From: Porphyrobacter sp. GA68
GTDB taxonomy: Bacteria; Pseudomonadota; Alphaproteobacteria; Sphingomonadales; Sphingomonadaceae
Assembly (NCBI RefSeq): GCF_022605525.1
Contig: NZ_JAKQYJ010000001.1
Span: 1,464,794 to 1,528,793, forward strand
Direction of reading: 5' to 3'
DNA length: 64,000 bases
Shown here: positions 9,622-19,386 of the stretch, piece after piece
Layout of the letters: each line of letters opens with the position of its first letter
Numbering within the stretch: position 1 is the stretch's first letter
Position numbers and translations under genes: made by a program
Notes under the pieces: generated by a model
Seen by the model: the letters and a program-made list of their open reading frames with translations, nothing else
The model's database searches: none
What the model was told of the DNA's origin: nothing

Positions 9622-12270
9622 ATGATGAAGCACCACAATGGCGGCGTCGCCGCGAAGTCGCGCAGTTGCCATCACGCCTTGCTGCTGTTGTGCGGAACTG
9701 CGTTGGCCGGGCTGCCGGCGATGGCGATGGCGCAGACAGGCGCGGCGCCCGCTGCCCAGCCGCAGCAGGCCGAGCCGGTCGCACAGCCGCCGGCGAACGC
9801 GCAGATCATCAACTCCATCACCGTGACCGGTGCCGAACGGCTGGAAGCGCAGACCATCCTCAGCTACATCAGGCTGCGTGTCGGCGAGCCGTACACCGCC
9901 GCCGCCGCCGACCAGGCGCTGAAGGATCTGGCTGCGACCGAACTGTTCGCGGACTACTCGATTCGCAACGACAATGGCGCGGTGACCGTCAATGTTGTTG
10001 AAAATCCGGTCATCAATCGCATCATCCTGGAAGGCAACAGGCGGCTGAAGGACGACAAGATCCTTCCGGAGATCCGCCTTGCCCCGCGGCAGATCTTCAC
10101 CCGTTCGCGGGTCCGTGCCGACGTTGCGCGCATTATCGAGCTGTATAAGCGGCAGGGACGGTTCGCCGCATCGGTCGAACCGCAGATGGTTCAGCTCAGC
10201 CAGAACCGCGTCGACATCGTCTTCGAGATCGAAGAAGGGCCGAAATCGCGGGTCCGGCAGATCAACATCATCGGCAACGAAGCCTTTTCCGATGGCGAAC
10301 TGCGTGGCCAGATGGTCACCAAGCAGGCGCGACTGACCAGCTTCCTGTCCTCCAACACCAGCTACGATCCGGACCGGCTGGCGTTCGACCAGCAGAAGCT
10401 GCGTCAGTTCTATCTGACTCAAGGTTACGCCGACTTCCGCGTGGTTTCGGCCGTGGCCGAACTGACCCCCGACCGGCGCGACTTCATCATCACCTACGTG
10501 GTTGAGGAGGGAGAGCGATACAGGTTCGGCAATGTCGAGGTGAACAGCGAACTGCGCGACTTCGACAGCACCGCGCTAAGCCAGCGGTTGCCGATGAAGA
10601 CGGGCGATTTCTATAATGCGCAGCTGGTCGAGGATACGGTGGAGCAGCTGACGGATACCGCCGGCGCCTTCGGCTATGCTTTCGCCGACGTGTCCCCCCG
10701 GTTCAGACGCGATCCCGAAACTCTGACGATGAATGTCGAGTTCCTCATTCGCGACGCGCCGCGCGTTTATGTCGAACGGATCGACGTCAACGGCAACACA
10801 CTGACCCAGGACAAGGTCATCCGGCGCGAGTTCCGTCTGGCGGAAGGCGACGCCTTCAATTCTCTGGCGGTTGCCCGGACAACCGCGCGGATCAATTCGC
10901 TCGGCTACTTCCAAGAAAACTTTGAGGTTTCCCAGGTCGATGGTAGCGCGCCTGACCGGATCATCCTGGAAGCCAACGTGGAAGAGCAGGCGACGGGACA
11001 GCTGCAGCTGTCGGCCGGCTTTTCTTCGATCGAGAACTTCATCCTGGCCGGCTCCATCCAGCAGCGCAACTTCCGCGGTCGCGGGCAGACCGTCGGCCTC
11101 AGCGTCAACTGGTCGCGCTTTTCCCGCTCGGCACAGGTGAGCTTTACGGAGCCGTATCTGTTCGACCGGCAGATATCTGCCGGCTTCGACGTCTACTACC
11201 GCGATCTGAACAGCTTCAACTTCCTGGACAATCAACGCAACACGACGTTCCAGCAAGCGACCGCCGGGCTCAGCGCGCGGGTGGGTGTGCCCCTGACGGA
11301 GTACGCGTCGCTGATTGGCAGTTACACCTTGCGCCGAGACAAGGTTACGCTGGATGAATCGATCTACTTCCTCGACGTCAATGGCGACGGCATACCCACG
11401 TGCGAGCCGCTGACTGCATCGCGTTTCCTGTGCGACGCCATCGGCGAGTTCACCAGTTCGATAGTCGGCCTGTCGCTGAATTTCAGCACACTCAACAGCG
11501 CACTGCGGCCAACGGCCGGGCGGTCCATGCAGATAACGGCGGATTATGCCGGGCTTGGCGGGTCGGAAGAATACTTCCGCCTGCGCGGTCGTGCGTCCCA
11601 GTTCTTCAATCTGGGTTCCGGCTTCATCTTCTCCCTCAGCGGAGAAGGCGGGGTCATCAAGTCGTTCACGGAACGCCCCGGTCTGGGTGTCGATGATGTC
11701 CGTCTCACGGACCGCTTCTTTCTGGGTGAAGGGCAGTTCCGCGGCTTTGACATCCGCGGCGTCGGCCCGCGTGTACTGCGTCAGCCTTTTGACGAGACGA
11801 CCGGGGAATACATCACCGATCGGGACCGGGTGCAGGACGACGCCCTGGGCGGCAATGCCTTCTATCTTGGCCGCGCGGAACTGGAGATTCCGCTTGGGTC
11901 CGGCGCTCGCGAACTCGGCCTAAGACCGTCGGTGTTCGTGGACGTGGGTGCGCTGTTCAACGTGGCCGACCCGCCACTGAGCAGTCCCGCACAGGCGGTC
12001 CAGGTCTATTCCCAGACGTTTGACGGGCGGACCATCCAGACGACCAGCCCGCAGGCCCCCGATGGCACGCCCAACACTCTCATCCGTGAGATCCCCCCGT
12101 TCCGGGAAGTCTTCCTCGGCGACACGGCCAGTCCGCGCGTCGCGGTCGGGGTAGGAGTGAACTGGAACTCGCCATTCGGGCCGTTCAGGATCGATTTTGC
12201 CAAGGTCATCAAAAGCGTCGAAGGCGATGATGAAAAAGCCTTCTCATTCAACGTAGGAACACAATTCTGA
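9622..12270 (+). CDS. bamA: Outer membrane protein assembly factor BamA
   Basis: The 882-residue precursor begins with a basic segment and a hydrophobic signal peptide ending near AMAMAQ (about residue 38). An Ala/Gln/Pro-rich linker follows, then five POTRA domains (roughly 60-440) and a C-terminal beta-barrel ending in GTQF, with the terminal Phe typical of outer-membrane proteins. BamA inserts beta-barrel proteins into the outer membrane. Its stop overlaps the start of the ompH gene by one base, so barrel insertase and periplasmic chaperone are co-translated. Confidence 0.97.
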   Translation: MMKHHNGGVAAKSRSCHHALLLLCGTALAGLPAMAMAQTGAAPAAQPQQAEPVAQPPANAQIINSITVTGAERLEAQTILSYIRLRVGEPYTAAAADQALKDLAATELFADYSIRNDNGAVTVNVVENPVINRIILEGNRRLKDDKILPEIRLAPRQIFTRSRVRADVARIIELYKRQGRFAASVEPQMVQLSQNRVDIVFEIEEGPKSRVRQINIIGNEAFSDGELRGQMVTKQARLTSFLSSNTSYDPDRLAFDQQKLRQFYLTQGYADFRVVSAVAELTPDRRDFIITYVVEEGERYRFGNVEVNSELRDFDSTALSQRLPMKTGDFYNAQLVEDTVEQLTDTAGAFGYAFADVSPRFRRDPETLTMNVEFLIRDAPRVYVERIDVNGNTLTQDKVIRREFRLAEGDAFNSLAVARTTARINSLGYFQENFEVSQVDGSAPDRIILEANVEEQATGQLQLSAGFSSIENFILAGSIQQRNFRGRGQTVGLSVNWSRFSRSAQVSFTEPYLFDRQISAGFDVYYRDLNSFNFLDNQRNTTFQQATAGLSARVGVPLTEYASLIGSYTLRRDKVTLDESIYFLDVNGDGIPTCEPLTASRFLCDAIGEFTSSIVGLSLNFSTLNSALRPTAGRSMQITADYAGLGGSEEYFRLRGRASQFFNLGSGFIFSLSGEGGVIKSFTERPGLGVDDVRLTDRFFLGEGQFRGFDIRGVGPRVLRQPFDETTGEYITDRDRVQDDALGGNAFYLGRAELEIPLGSGARELGLRPSVFVDVGALFNVADPPLSSPAQAVQVYSQTFDGRTIQTTSPQAPDGTPNTLIREIPPFREVFLGDTASPRVAVGVGVNWNSPFGPFRIDFAKVIKSVEGDDEKAFSFNVGTQF

Positions 12271-12953
12271 TGAAGCAGATACTCACCTCCGTCGCGGCGT
12301 TCGGCCTCGCTGTCACCGGCTCCGCGGTTATTCCCGTAGCGCCCCTGTCGGCTCAGGTAGTGCAGGGCATCGGCGTCGTGAACGTCCGCGCGGTCGCCGC
12401 GAATTCGAACGCGTTCACGACCGCGCAGCAGCAGCGGCAGACGACCTACCGCGCGCAGTTCGATGCCGCCGAAGCACGGCGCCAGCAGCTGAACGCGCAG
12501 CTTCAGCCGCTTGCGAACGCCTTCGACAACGCCCGCCGCCAGGCCAATCCGAACCAACAGGCGCTGCAACAGCAATACGACCAGATCCAGCAGATCCAGC
12601 AGGCAGGGCAGCAGGAAATCCAGAACATCCTGCAACCGGTGGCGCTGTCCGTCGCCTACGTCGAAGAACAGATTGGCGAGCAGCTGAATACCGCTGTCGA
12701 AAACGTGGCACGGCGGCGCAACATCACGCTGATCTTCGATGCCACCACCGGCGCGCCCATCTATGCCGACAATGCCTACAACATGAACCAGGATGTGGTG
12801 GCGGAACTCAACCGCCTGTTGCCGTCCGCTCAGCTGGTGCCGCCTGCCGGCTGGCAGCCACGCGAGGTTCGTGAGGCACAGGCTGCACAGGCCGCGCAGA
12901 ACGGAACCGCTCAGCCGGCACAGCCCGCACCCCAGCAGCCGACAGGCCGCTGA
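12270..12953 (+). CDS. OmpH/Skp-family periplasmic chaperone
   Basis: The 227-residue protein has a signal peptide (about 1-28) followed by a Gln-rich coiled-coil region (about 50-150) and a conserved small domain, the layout of the OmpH/Skp family. Skp trimers hold unfolded outer-membrane proteins on the way to BamA, which is the gene directly upstream. The C-terminal 35 residues are a low-complexity Ala/Gln/Pro tail that is not part of classical Skp and is common in sphingomonads. Confidence 0.9.
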   Translation: MKQILTSVAAFGLAVTGSAVIPVAPLSAQVVQGIGVVNVRAVAANSNAFTTAQQQRQTTYRAQFDAAEARRQQLNAQLQPLANAFDNARRQANPNQQALQQQYDQIQQIQQAGQQEIQNILQPVALSVAYVEEQIGEQLNTAVENVARRRNITLIFDATTGAPIYADNAYNMNQDVVAELNRLLPSAQLVPPAGWQPREVREAQAAQAAQNGTAQPAQPAPQQPTGR

Positions 12954-12978
12954 GGCGGATAGTGCAGGGGGCAGTGTG

Positions 12979-13440
12979 ATGCGCGACACAGATACCACGT
13001 TCAGCTATGACGTGACCAAGGTGCTCGCCGCGCTGCCCCACCGTTATCCCATGCTCCTGGTCGATCGTGTGGCCGAACTGGTTGCCGATGAACGCATCCA
13101 TGCCGTGAAAGCGGTCAGCTTCAACGAAGGTTTCTTCCAAGGCCACTTTCCCGGCCGACCGATCATGCCCGGCGTTCTTCAGGTGGAAGCGTTGGCGCAA
13201 GCGGCGGGTGTTCTGGCGGTGGAGTCCCTCGGCCTCAGCGGATCGGGCAAGCTCGTCTATTTCATGACGATAGAGAATGCGAAGTTCCGCGCCCCGGTCG
13301 AGCCGGGCTGCCTTCTCGACCTCAAGGTGTCGTTCGTGCAGAAACGCAGCCGGGTCTGCAAGTTCGCGGGGGAGGCGAGCGTGGAAGGCCGTGTCACCTG
13401 CGAAGCGCAGTTCACCGCCATGATCGCGGACGCGGCGTAG
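12979..13440 (+). CDS. fabZ: 3-hydroxyacyl-[acyl-carrier-protein] dehydratase FabZ
   Basis: The 153-residue hot-dog-fold enzyme dehydrates beta-hydroxyacyl-ACP in fatty-acid elongation. The catalytic His56 lies in [11 protein letters not shown] and the partner Glu70 in QVEALAQ, both as expected. The ATG at 12979 follows gcaggggg. The frame is open further upstream but only through the end of the ompH gene in another frame. It completes the envelope cluster with bamA and ompH. Confidence 0.96.
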   Translation: MRDTDTTFSYDVTKVLAALPHRYPMLLVDRVAELVADERIHAVKAVSFNEGFFQGHFPGRPIMPGVLQVEALAQAAGVLAVESLGLSGSGKLVYFMTIENAKFRAPVEPGCLLDLKVSFVQKRSRVCKFAGEASVEGRVTCEAQFTAMIADAA

Positions 13441-13544
13441 CGGACTTGTCAGCGCGCCGGGTCCGGGCTAAGGGCGCGGCTTTCCAGTAACAACGTCATA
13501 CGCAAGGGCCGGTCGGAACCGGCTGAACGCGCGGAGTTAATGCC

Positions 13545-13769
13545 ATGAAGTCCGAAGGCCATCCCGATTACCACACCATCACCGTCAAGATGACTGACGG
13601 CACCGAGTTCCAGACACGATCGACCTGGGGCAAGGAAGGCGACGTGCTGGCCCTCGACATCGATCCTCTCAGCCACCCGGCTTGGACCGGCGGCAAGCAG
13701 CAGATCCAGGAAGGTGGCCGCGTGGCGCAGTTCAACAAGCGGTTCTGCGGTCTGTCACTCAAGAAGTGA
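13545..13769 (+). CDS. rpmE: 50S ribosomal protein L31, zinc-free form
   Basis: The 74-residue protein matches L31 (HPDYHTITV, the [11 protein letters not shown] block near the C-terminus). The CxxC zinc-binding pairs of the zinc form are absent and only one Cys remains, so this is the C-minus type. Zinc-free L31 can replace the zinc form under zinc limitation in some bacteria; here I see no second rpmE copy in the window. The ATG at 13545 lies downstream of gcgcggag. Confidence 0.95.
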   Translation: MKSEGHPDYHTITVKMTDGTEFQTRSTWGKEGDVLALDIDPLSHPAWTGGKQQIQEGGRVAQFNKRFCGLSLKK

Positions 13770-14309
13770 GACGGCGCGAAGGCGGCGCCCCGGCTTCAGA
13801 TCCAGCGGTTTCCAGCGGTTCAAGCATGATCGTCTGGAGCCGCTGGGCGGGCGGCCAGTCGTCTGTGCTGAGGTAATCCATTTTTGCCACCGGCGATTGG
13901 CCAATACGTGCCATCCTCGCCCCTCGCGAGCAGGGAGCCCAGCGCTCCTTAGGCTTTCAGATCCTCCCTCGCCTTGGCCCAGCATTGGGTGACGGCGGGG
14001 GCGTGCTGTTCTGCGGGGCGCCATTGGTAAAGAACGATCAGCCCCGCTTGCATCATCACCGTTGATCCTGCTGAGGAAGTGAGCGGATGGACGGCTTCCC
14101 AGCTCGACGTCCGGCGTAATCCACGTCGGCGCGCGCAAGGTGAATAGCCAATCGACCGAGGGCAAGAAAATTACGCGGACGCGGCCGCTAAGCAGTTTAT
14201 ACTTTGCAATTACCTCTGCCTGTGCAACAGGCGTCAAGGTGCGACATAGGGCGCTTGACGCGCTCTGGAATGGGCGTATCAGCCCGGCAAATGCCGGGCA
14301 AGGGCATGT
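13770..14309 (+). other. Intergenic stretch without a convincing gene
   Basis: These 540 bases lie between rpmE and tRNA-His. Open frames exist on both strands, but none shows domain-like sequence or a good ribosome site. A 7-bp perfect hairpin (gcccggc, loop aaat, gccgggc, 14282-14299) sits just before the tRNA; it lacks a T-run. Confidence 0.5.
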
Positions 14310-14387
14310 GGCGATCGTAGCTCAGTTGGTTAGAGCGCCGGTTTGTGGTACCGGAGGTCGCGGGTTCGAACCCCGTCGATCGCCCCA
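14310..14387 (+). tRNA. tRNA-His (anticodon GTG)
   Basis: A full cloverleaf can be drawn. The acceptor is gcgatcg with cgatcgc, the D-stem gctc/gagc, the anticodon stem ccggt/accgg around ttGTGgt, and the T-stem gcggg/cccgt closes on the ttcgaac loop. The extra G at 14310 pairs with discriminator C73, the hallmark of tRNA-His. CCA is encoded at 14385-14387. Confidence 0.97.
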
Positions 14388-14434
14388 CTTCTTCCCAGCT
14401 TTCTTGTTTCCACTGGGAAGGTATCCTGCGCCTC

Positions 14435-15499
14435 ATGACTGCTTTCTGGATCGAGCCTGATTTCGACGATCATGAGCTTGTGCAACTCGTAAGCGACCGG
14501 GACAGCGGACTGACGGCTCTCATCGCGCTGCACTCTACCCATCTGGGGCCGGGGGCGGGTGGAACGCGTTTCTGGCATTATGCCGAACCTGCCGACGCTG
14601 TACGCGACGTCCTGCGCCTAAGCCGTGGGATGAGCTACAAGAATGCCATGGCCGGGTTGCCGATGGGGGGCGGCAAGGCGGTCATCCTGGCAGACCCCGC
14701 CGGCCAGAAGACCCCGCAGATGCTCGCGGCGTTCGGCCGCGCGGTGAACTCGCTGGGCGGCCGCTATGTGACGGCTGAAGATGTCGGAATAACTGAAGCC
14801 GACATGGTGGCGATTGCCCGCGAAACCCGCTTCGTTTCCGGCCTGCCCGTCGAAGGGGACGCGGCGGGCGGCGACCCCGGACCATTCACCGCCATGGGGA
14901 TCTACCACGGCATCAAAGCCGCGGTCCGGCACAAGCTGGGGCGCGACGACATGCAGGGCGTCCACGTCGCGCTGCAGGGAACCGGTAGCGTTGGCGGCGG
15001 AGTCGCCCGGCTGCTGGCCCGCGACGGAGCGCGGCTGACCTTGGCTGACATCGACGCCGCGCGGGCCCAGGCTCTGGCGGATGAACTGGACGGGGACGCC
15101 GTTCCCGCAGATGCAGTCATGTCCACCGCTTGCGACGTGTTCAGCCCCAATGCGCTCGGCGCCGTGCTGGACGAGGAGGGTATCGCCCGGCTCGATTGCG
15201 CCATCGTCGCGGGCGGCGCCAACAACCAGCTCGCCCGGCCCGAACACGGCCCGCTTCTGGCCGAACGCGGCATCCTTTACGCCCCTGACTACGTGATCAA
15301 TGCAGGCGGCATCATCAGCGTGACGCTGGAATATCTGTGCCGCACCGAAGGCGGCCCGTGCGATATTAACGAGGTGCGCCGTCGCATCGCGCTGATTCCG
15401 GAACGGCTGCAGCAGATCTGGGAGGAAAGCGCCGCTTCGGGCCTCTCGCCGGATCAGGTGGCGGATCGCATGGCTCAGCGGTTGATCGGGCGCGGGTAA
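14435..15499 (+). CDS. Glu/Leu/Phe/Val-type amino-acid dehydrogenase (leucine dehydrogenase-like)
   Basis: The 354-residue protein resembles leucine/valine/phenylalanine dehydrogenases, which deaminate branched or aromatic amino acids with NAD+. Lys69 and Lys81 lie in GMSYKNAMAGLPMGGGKAV, the catalytic and substrate-binding lysines of the family. GTGSVGGGVAR at about 182-192 is the Rossmann loop, followed by an acidic residue in LTLAD that favours NAD over NADP. The frame is open through the tRNA, so I start at the ATG at 14435. It stands alone between tRNA-His and the ccm operon. Exact substrate cannot be read from sequence. Confidence 0.88.
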   Translation: MTAFWIEPDFDDHELVQLVSDRDSGLTALIALHSTHLGPGAGGTRFWHYAEPADAVRDVLRLSRGMSYKNAMAGLPMGGGKAVILADPAGQKTPQMLAAFGRAVNSLGGRYVTAEDVGITEADMVAIARETRFVSGLPVEGDAAGGDPGPFTAMGIYHGIKAAVRHKLGRDDMQGVHVALQGTGSVGGGVARLLARDGARLTLADIDAARAQALADELDGDAVPADAVMSTACDVFSPNALGAVLDEEGIARLDCAIVAGGANNQLARPEHGPLLAERGILYAPDYVINAGGIISVTLEYLCRTEGGPCDINEVRRRIALIPERLQQIWEESAASGLSPDQVADRMAQRLIGRG

Positions 15500-15547
15500 G
15501 GGTTGAAGCGACGGCCCCGCAATGCCAGATAGACTGAACCCACCACC

Positions 15548-16294
15548 ATGCACGGTTTCGCAAATCCCCGGAGGTTTCTGCGCCTCGCCCGCTGGCTGAC
15601 GCCTGCCACGCTGATCACCGGTCTGGTTCTTGCCGGCGGGGCGTTTGTCTGGGGTTTGACGCAGGTGCCGCCTGACCGGTTGCTGGGTGAAACCGTGCGG
15701 ATCATGTTTGTTCACGTGCCTGCCGCCTGGCTTGGTATGGGTGGTTGGCTGGGCCTGACCAGCGCAGGTATTGCGCTGCTCGTCTGGCGACACCCGCTCG
15801 CCGCAATCGCCGGACGCGCCATTGCCCTGCCGGGACTGGTATTTACAGTCATCTGCTTGGTCACGGGCAGTATCTGGGGGCGGCCCAGTTGGGGCACCTG
15901 GTGGGAATGGGACGGGCGGCTCACCTCCATGCTCGTCCTTGCCTTTCTCTACCTAGGCTACATCGCTTTGTCGGACGCTTATGCCAAGGCAGGCACCACG
16001 ATGCGGGTACCGGCCATCTTTGCCATCGTCGGCGCGGTCAACCTGCCGATCATCAACCGGTCGGTGGTATGGTGGAACTCGCTGCACCAACCGGCCAGCA
16101 TCACCGTGGGCAAGAACGCGATCGACGGGGCGTATCTGGCGCCGCTGCTGGTTGCGGCGGTGGGGTGCGCCTGCCTGTTTGCCGCCGCTACGCTGATGCG
16201 GATGCGTGCCTTGCTGGCCGAGGCGCAGATGGACGCGCGGCTGCGGCGGCAGGCCTTGGAGGCTGCGCCAACGCTGTTGAGAGAGCACGCCTGA
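15548..16294 (+). CDS. ccmC: Heme ABC transporter permease CcmC
   Basis: The 248-residue membrane protein hands heme to CcmE during cytochrome c maturation (system I). The tryptophan-rich periplasmic loop IWGRPSWGTWWEWDGRLTS is at about 109-127. The flanking heme-ligand histidines are His56 in FVHVPAAW and His180 in NSLHQP. It opens the ccm operon, and its stop overlaps the ccmD start by one base. No ccmA or ccmB precedes it here, so those genes lie elsewhere. Confidence 0.96.
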   Translation: MHGFANPRRFLRLARWLTPATLITGLVLAGGAFVWGLTQVPPDRLLGETVRIMFVHVPAAWLGMGGWLGLTSAGIALLVWRHPLAAIAGRAIALPGLVFTVICLVTGSIWGRPSWGTWWEWDGRLTSMLVLAFLYLGYIALSDAYAKAGTTMRVPAIFAIVGAVNLPIINRSVVWWNSLHQPASITVGKNAIDGAYLAPLLVAAVGCACLFAAATLMRMRALLAEAQMDARLRRQALEAAPTLLREHA

Positions 16295-16446
16295 TGCGTG
16301 AAGCGCTGGATCAATGGGACTTCGTCATCGCGGCATACGCGGTCACCGTGGCGGGGCTGGCGCTGCTGCTCGTATGGAGCTGGCTTTCGATGCGGTCGGC
16401 AGAGCGCCGGCGCGATGCCGCGCGCGACAAGGAAGCTCGTCGATGA
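16294..16446 (+). CDS. ccmD: Heme exporter protein CcmD
   Basis: This 50-residue protein has one transmembrane helix (about 12-32, FVIAAYAVTVAGLALLLVWSWL) followed by a basic cytoplasmic tail. That is the exact architecture of CcmD, which stabilises the CcmC-CcmE complex and aids release of holo-CcmE. Its start and stop overlap ccmC and ccmE by one and four bases, and the position between these genes supports the call. Confidence 0.9.
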   Translation: MREALDQWDFVIAAYAVTVAGLALLLVWSWLSMRSAERRRDAARDKEARR

Positions 16447-16910
16447 CGCGACTGGCGCCCAAGCATCAGCGACTGATTCTGGCGGCTGTGGCCCTGCTCG
16501 CGCTCACCGGCGCAGGGCTGGGCGGCGCCTATGCGCTGCGCAGTCAGGCAAGCTATTTCTATCTGCCGGCGCAGATGCTGGCCGATCCTCCTGCCTCAGA
16601 TCGCTCCGTTCGGCTGGGCGGGATGGTCGAGGCCGGCAGCATCCAGAAGCAGGCTGACGGTGTGACGATCGCCTTCACCGTGACCGATCAGCACGGCGCT
16701 CGCGTCCCGGTGCGCTACGCGGGAATTGTGCCCGACCTGTTTGTCGAGAACTCCGGCGTCGTGGCCGAGGGGCGGCTGCTGCCCGGCGGAGTTTTCGAAG
16801 CGGACAATCTCCTTGCCAAGCACGATGAAAACTACGTCCCGCGCGAGCTGCAGGACATGCACAAGGAGCAGGGTGGAGCGGCGTTGGTGACGGGCGGTCC
16901 TCAGACATGA
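16443..16910 (+). CDS. ccmE: Cytochrome c-type biogenesis heme chaperone CcmE
   Basis: The 155-residue protein has an N-terminal membrane anchor (about 10-30) and a periplasmic beta-barrel. The heme-attaching His127 lies in LLAKHDENYVP, with the conserved HxxNY spacing. CcmE carries heme covalently from CcmC to CcmF. It overlaps both ccmD and ccmF by four bases. Confidence 0.96.
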   Translation: MTRLAPKHQRLILAAVALLALTGAGLGGAYALRSQASYFYLPAQMLADPPASDRSVRLGGMVEAGSIQKQADGVTIAFTVTDQHGARVPVRYAGIVPDLFVENSGVVAEGRLLPGGVFEADNLLAKHDENYVPRELQDMHKEQGGAALVTGGPQT

Positions 16911-18859
16911 TGGCTGAACTTGGCCTCGCCGCGCTGTGGTTGGCGGCGGCGCTGGCGATCCTGCAACTCGTCACCGGCATCTGGAGCATGCGGGCACCGG
17001 AACTGGTGGCGATTACCGGGGCCGTGCGGCCGGTCACGATCCTGCAGGCGGTGTTCGCCGCCTTGTCATTCACAGTGCTGCTGTACCTGTTTGCCGTCAC
17101 CGACCTGTCGGTGGAACTGGTGGCCGCCAATTCGCACACCGCCAAGCCGCTGCTCTACAAGATCACCGGGGCGTGGGGCAATCACGAGGGGTCGATGCTG
17201 CTGTGGGTGACAGTCATGGCACTGTCGGGCGCGCTGATCGCGGGGGTGGAATATCGCCTTCCCGAACGCACGATGCAGGCGGTGCTGGCATGTCAGGGTT
17301 TCGTGGCAGCCGGGTTTTATGCCTTTCTTCTGTTCAGCTCCAATCCGTTTGCCCGCCTGCCGCAGCCGCTGGCCGAAGGCAACGGGCTGAACCCGCTGTT
17401 GCAGGATGTTGGCCTCGCGCTCCATCCGCCGACGCTCTACATCGGCTATGTCGGGCTGTCGGTCGCCTTCAGTTTTGCCGTGGGCGCGTTGGTGACGCGG
17501 CAGGTGACGCCGGATTTTGCCCGCGCGATGCGGCCGTGGGTCCTGGGGGCATGGGTGTTCCTGACACTTGGCATCACGGCGGGTTCGTACTGGGCGTATT
17601 ACGAGCTTGGCTGGGGCGGCTGGTGGTTCTGGGATCCGGTGGAAAACGCTTCCCTGATGCCGTGGCTGGCGGCCACGGCACTGCTCCACTCCGTCAGCGT
17701 GCTGGCCGCACGCGATGCGCTGCGCACCTGGACCCTGATGCTGGGCGTGCTGGCGTTTTCCATGTCGATGCTCGGCACTTTTCTCGTGCGGTCGGGCATT
17801 CTGACCAGTGTGCACGCCTTTGCCGTCGATCCGCAACGCGGTACGTTCATCCTGATCCTGCTGGCAATCTATATCGGCGGAGCGCTGTTGCTGTTCGCGC
17901 TGCGCGCCGGAGCCGTGGCCGAAGGCGAGCGTTTTTCCGTCGCGAGTCGGGAAAGCGCGCTGGTCGTGAACAACGTGCTGCTGACAGCCATTCTGGGCAT
18001 CGTTCTTCTGGGCACGCTGTATCCCCTGCTGGCCGAAGCATTTGGAGAGCGGGTGTCGGTCGGCCCGCCGTATTTCAACCTGGTGGGCGCGATCTTCGCG
18101 TTGCCCATGCTGGCGGTGCTGGCGATCGGCCCACTGCTCCGCTGGCGGCGTGACAGTCTGCAGCGCATTTCGCGGCCGCTGATTGTACTGGCGGCTGTCG
18201 GCGGTGCGGCGCTGGTGCTCACCGCGGTCCTGTTCGGCGTCGGTTTCCTGCCGTTGGCGGGGCTGGTGCTGGCGGCGGTACTTGCAGTTGCCAGCGTGAT
18301 GCCGCTCAGCGGGAGGAACCTGCGGCGGGTGCCGCTGGCCGTCTGGGGCATGGTTGCGGCGCATCTGGGTGTGGCCGCGGCGCTGTTCGGAATGGCGAGC
18401 GAAAGCGCCTTTACCTCCGAACGGCTGGTCGCGCTCGCGCCTGGTCAGGCAACGCAAGTCGGCCCGTGGCAGGTTCGCTTCGCTGCGGTGCAACCGGTGG
18501 CTGGGCCCAACTGGACTGCTCTGGAAGCGCGGCTCGAAGCCAGGATTGGCACTGGTGCGCCGGTCGTCCTGACCCCGCAGGCGCGCAGCTTCTGGGCGCC
18601 CGCGCAGCAAACCACCGAAGCCGCGCTGGCAACCAGCTGGAACGGGCAGCTGTATGCCGTGATGGGGGGCGCGGCTGACGACGGGCGCTGGCAAATCCGG
18701 CTGTGGTGGAAGCCGTTCGTCACCTTTATCTGGTATGGCGGCGGTCTGATCGCGCTGGGCGGTGCGCTGTCACTGGCGGGCCGGGTGGCGGACGACCTCA
18801 AGCGGCGGCGCGTCCGCGCGCGCGGTGCGAGGCGGCGGGCGCAGATGGTGCCGGCATGA
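16907..18859 (+). CDS. ccmF: Cytochrome c heme lyase subunit CcmF
   Basis: The 650-residue polytopic protein ligates heme to apocytochrome c. The WWD-type motif GWGGWWFWDPVEN lies at about residues 235-247. About 14-15 hydrophobic helices are visible, with a larger periplasmic segment near the C-terminus. The length is normal. It overlaps ccmE and ccmG by four bases each. Confidence 0.97.
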   Translation: MMAELGLAALWLAAALAILQLVTGIWSMRAPELVAITGAVRPVTILQAVFAALSFTVLLYLFAVTDLSVELVAANSHTAKPLLYKITGAWGNHEGSMLLWVTVMALSGALIAGVEYRLPERTMQAVLACQGFVAAGFYAFLLFSSNPFARLPQPLAEGNGLNPLLQDVGLALHPPTLYIGYVGLSVAFSFAVGALVTRQVTPDFARAMRPWVLGAWVFLTLGITAGSYWAYYELGWGGWWFWDPVENASLMPWLAATALLHSVSVLAARDALRTWTLMLGVLAFSMSMLGTFLVRSGILTSVHAFAVDPQRGTFILILLAIYIGGALLLFALRAGAVAEGERFSVASRESALVVNNVLLTAILGIVLLGTLYPLLAEAFGERVSVGPPYFNLVGAIFALPMLAVLAIGPLLRWRRDSLQRISRPLIVLAAVGGAALVLTAVLFGVGFLPLAGLVLAAVLAVASVMPLSGRNLRRVPLAVWGMVAAHLGVAAALFGMASESAFTSERLVALAPGQATQVGPWQVRFAAVQPVAGPNWTALEARLEARIGTGAPVVLTPQARSFWAPAQQTTEAALATSWNGQLYAVMGGAADDGRWQIRLWWKPFVTFIWYGGGLIALGGALSLAGRVADDLKRRRVRARGARRRAQMVPA

Positions 18860-19386
18860 ACCGCCTGTGGCTTTACCTGCCCCTTGCGGTGTTTTTCCTG
18901 CTGCTCGGCTTTGCCGCCTATCAGCTTTCGCAACCCAAGGACGAGTTCGTCCGCAGCGCCATGATCGGGCAGCCGCTGCCGAACTTCACTTTGCCCGCTG
19001 CCATGCCGGGCGGCCAGGGTGTCAGCGCTTCCGACTTCGCCGACGGACAGCCGCGCCTGCTGAACTTCTGGGCCAGCTGGTGCCTGCCCTGTGTCGCGGA
19101 GGCTCCTCATCTCGACACACTGAGAGACGAAGGTGCGACCATCATCGGCATCGCCATCCGCGACCGACCGGAGGATATTGCGCGGTTTATTGGCCAGCAC
19201 GGCAACCCCTACGCCGCCATCGCCAGTGACGACATATCCGCCGTGCAACTGGCGCTCGGCTCGTCCGGCTTGCCTGAAACCTTTGTGATCGATGGCAGGG
19301 GCGTCGTGAGGTATCAGCATATCGGAGATGTCCGGGCCGAACACGTGCCCGTGCTGCTGGCGGAATTGCGCAAGGCGGCGCGGTGA
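18856..19386 (+). CDS. ccmG: Thiol:disulfide interchange protein CcmG (DsbE)
   Basis: The 176-residue membrane-anchored thioredoxin reduces the heme-binding cysteines of apocytochrome c. The anchor spans about 5-24, and the active site is WCLPC with Cys76 and Cys79. A cis-proline-type segment (GLPETFVIDG) lies near residue 140. It sits at its usual position between ccmF and ccmH, and the ATG overlaps the ccmF stop. Confidence 0.95.
   Translation: MNRLWLYLPLAVFFLLLGFAAYQLSQPKDEFVRSAMIGQPLPNFTLPAAMPGGQGVSASDFADGQPRLLNFWASWCLPCVAEAPHLDTLRDEGATIIGIAIRDRPEDIARFIGQHGNPYAAIASDDISAVQLALGSSGLPETFVIDGRGVVRYQHIGDVRAEHVPVLLAELRKAAR

Noticed and set aside
13755..14237. 160-residue minus-strand open frame between rpmE and tRNA-His.
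   Set aside because: The sequence is Arg/Pro-rich without domain-like pattern and overlaps the rpmE end; it reads as a chance frame.
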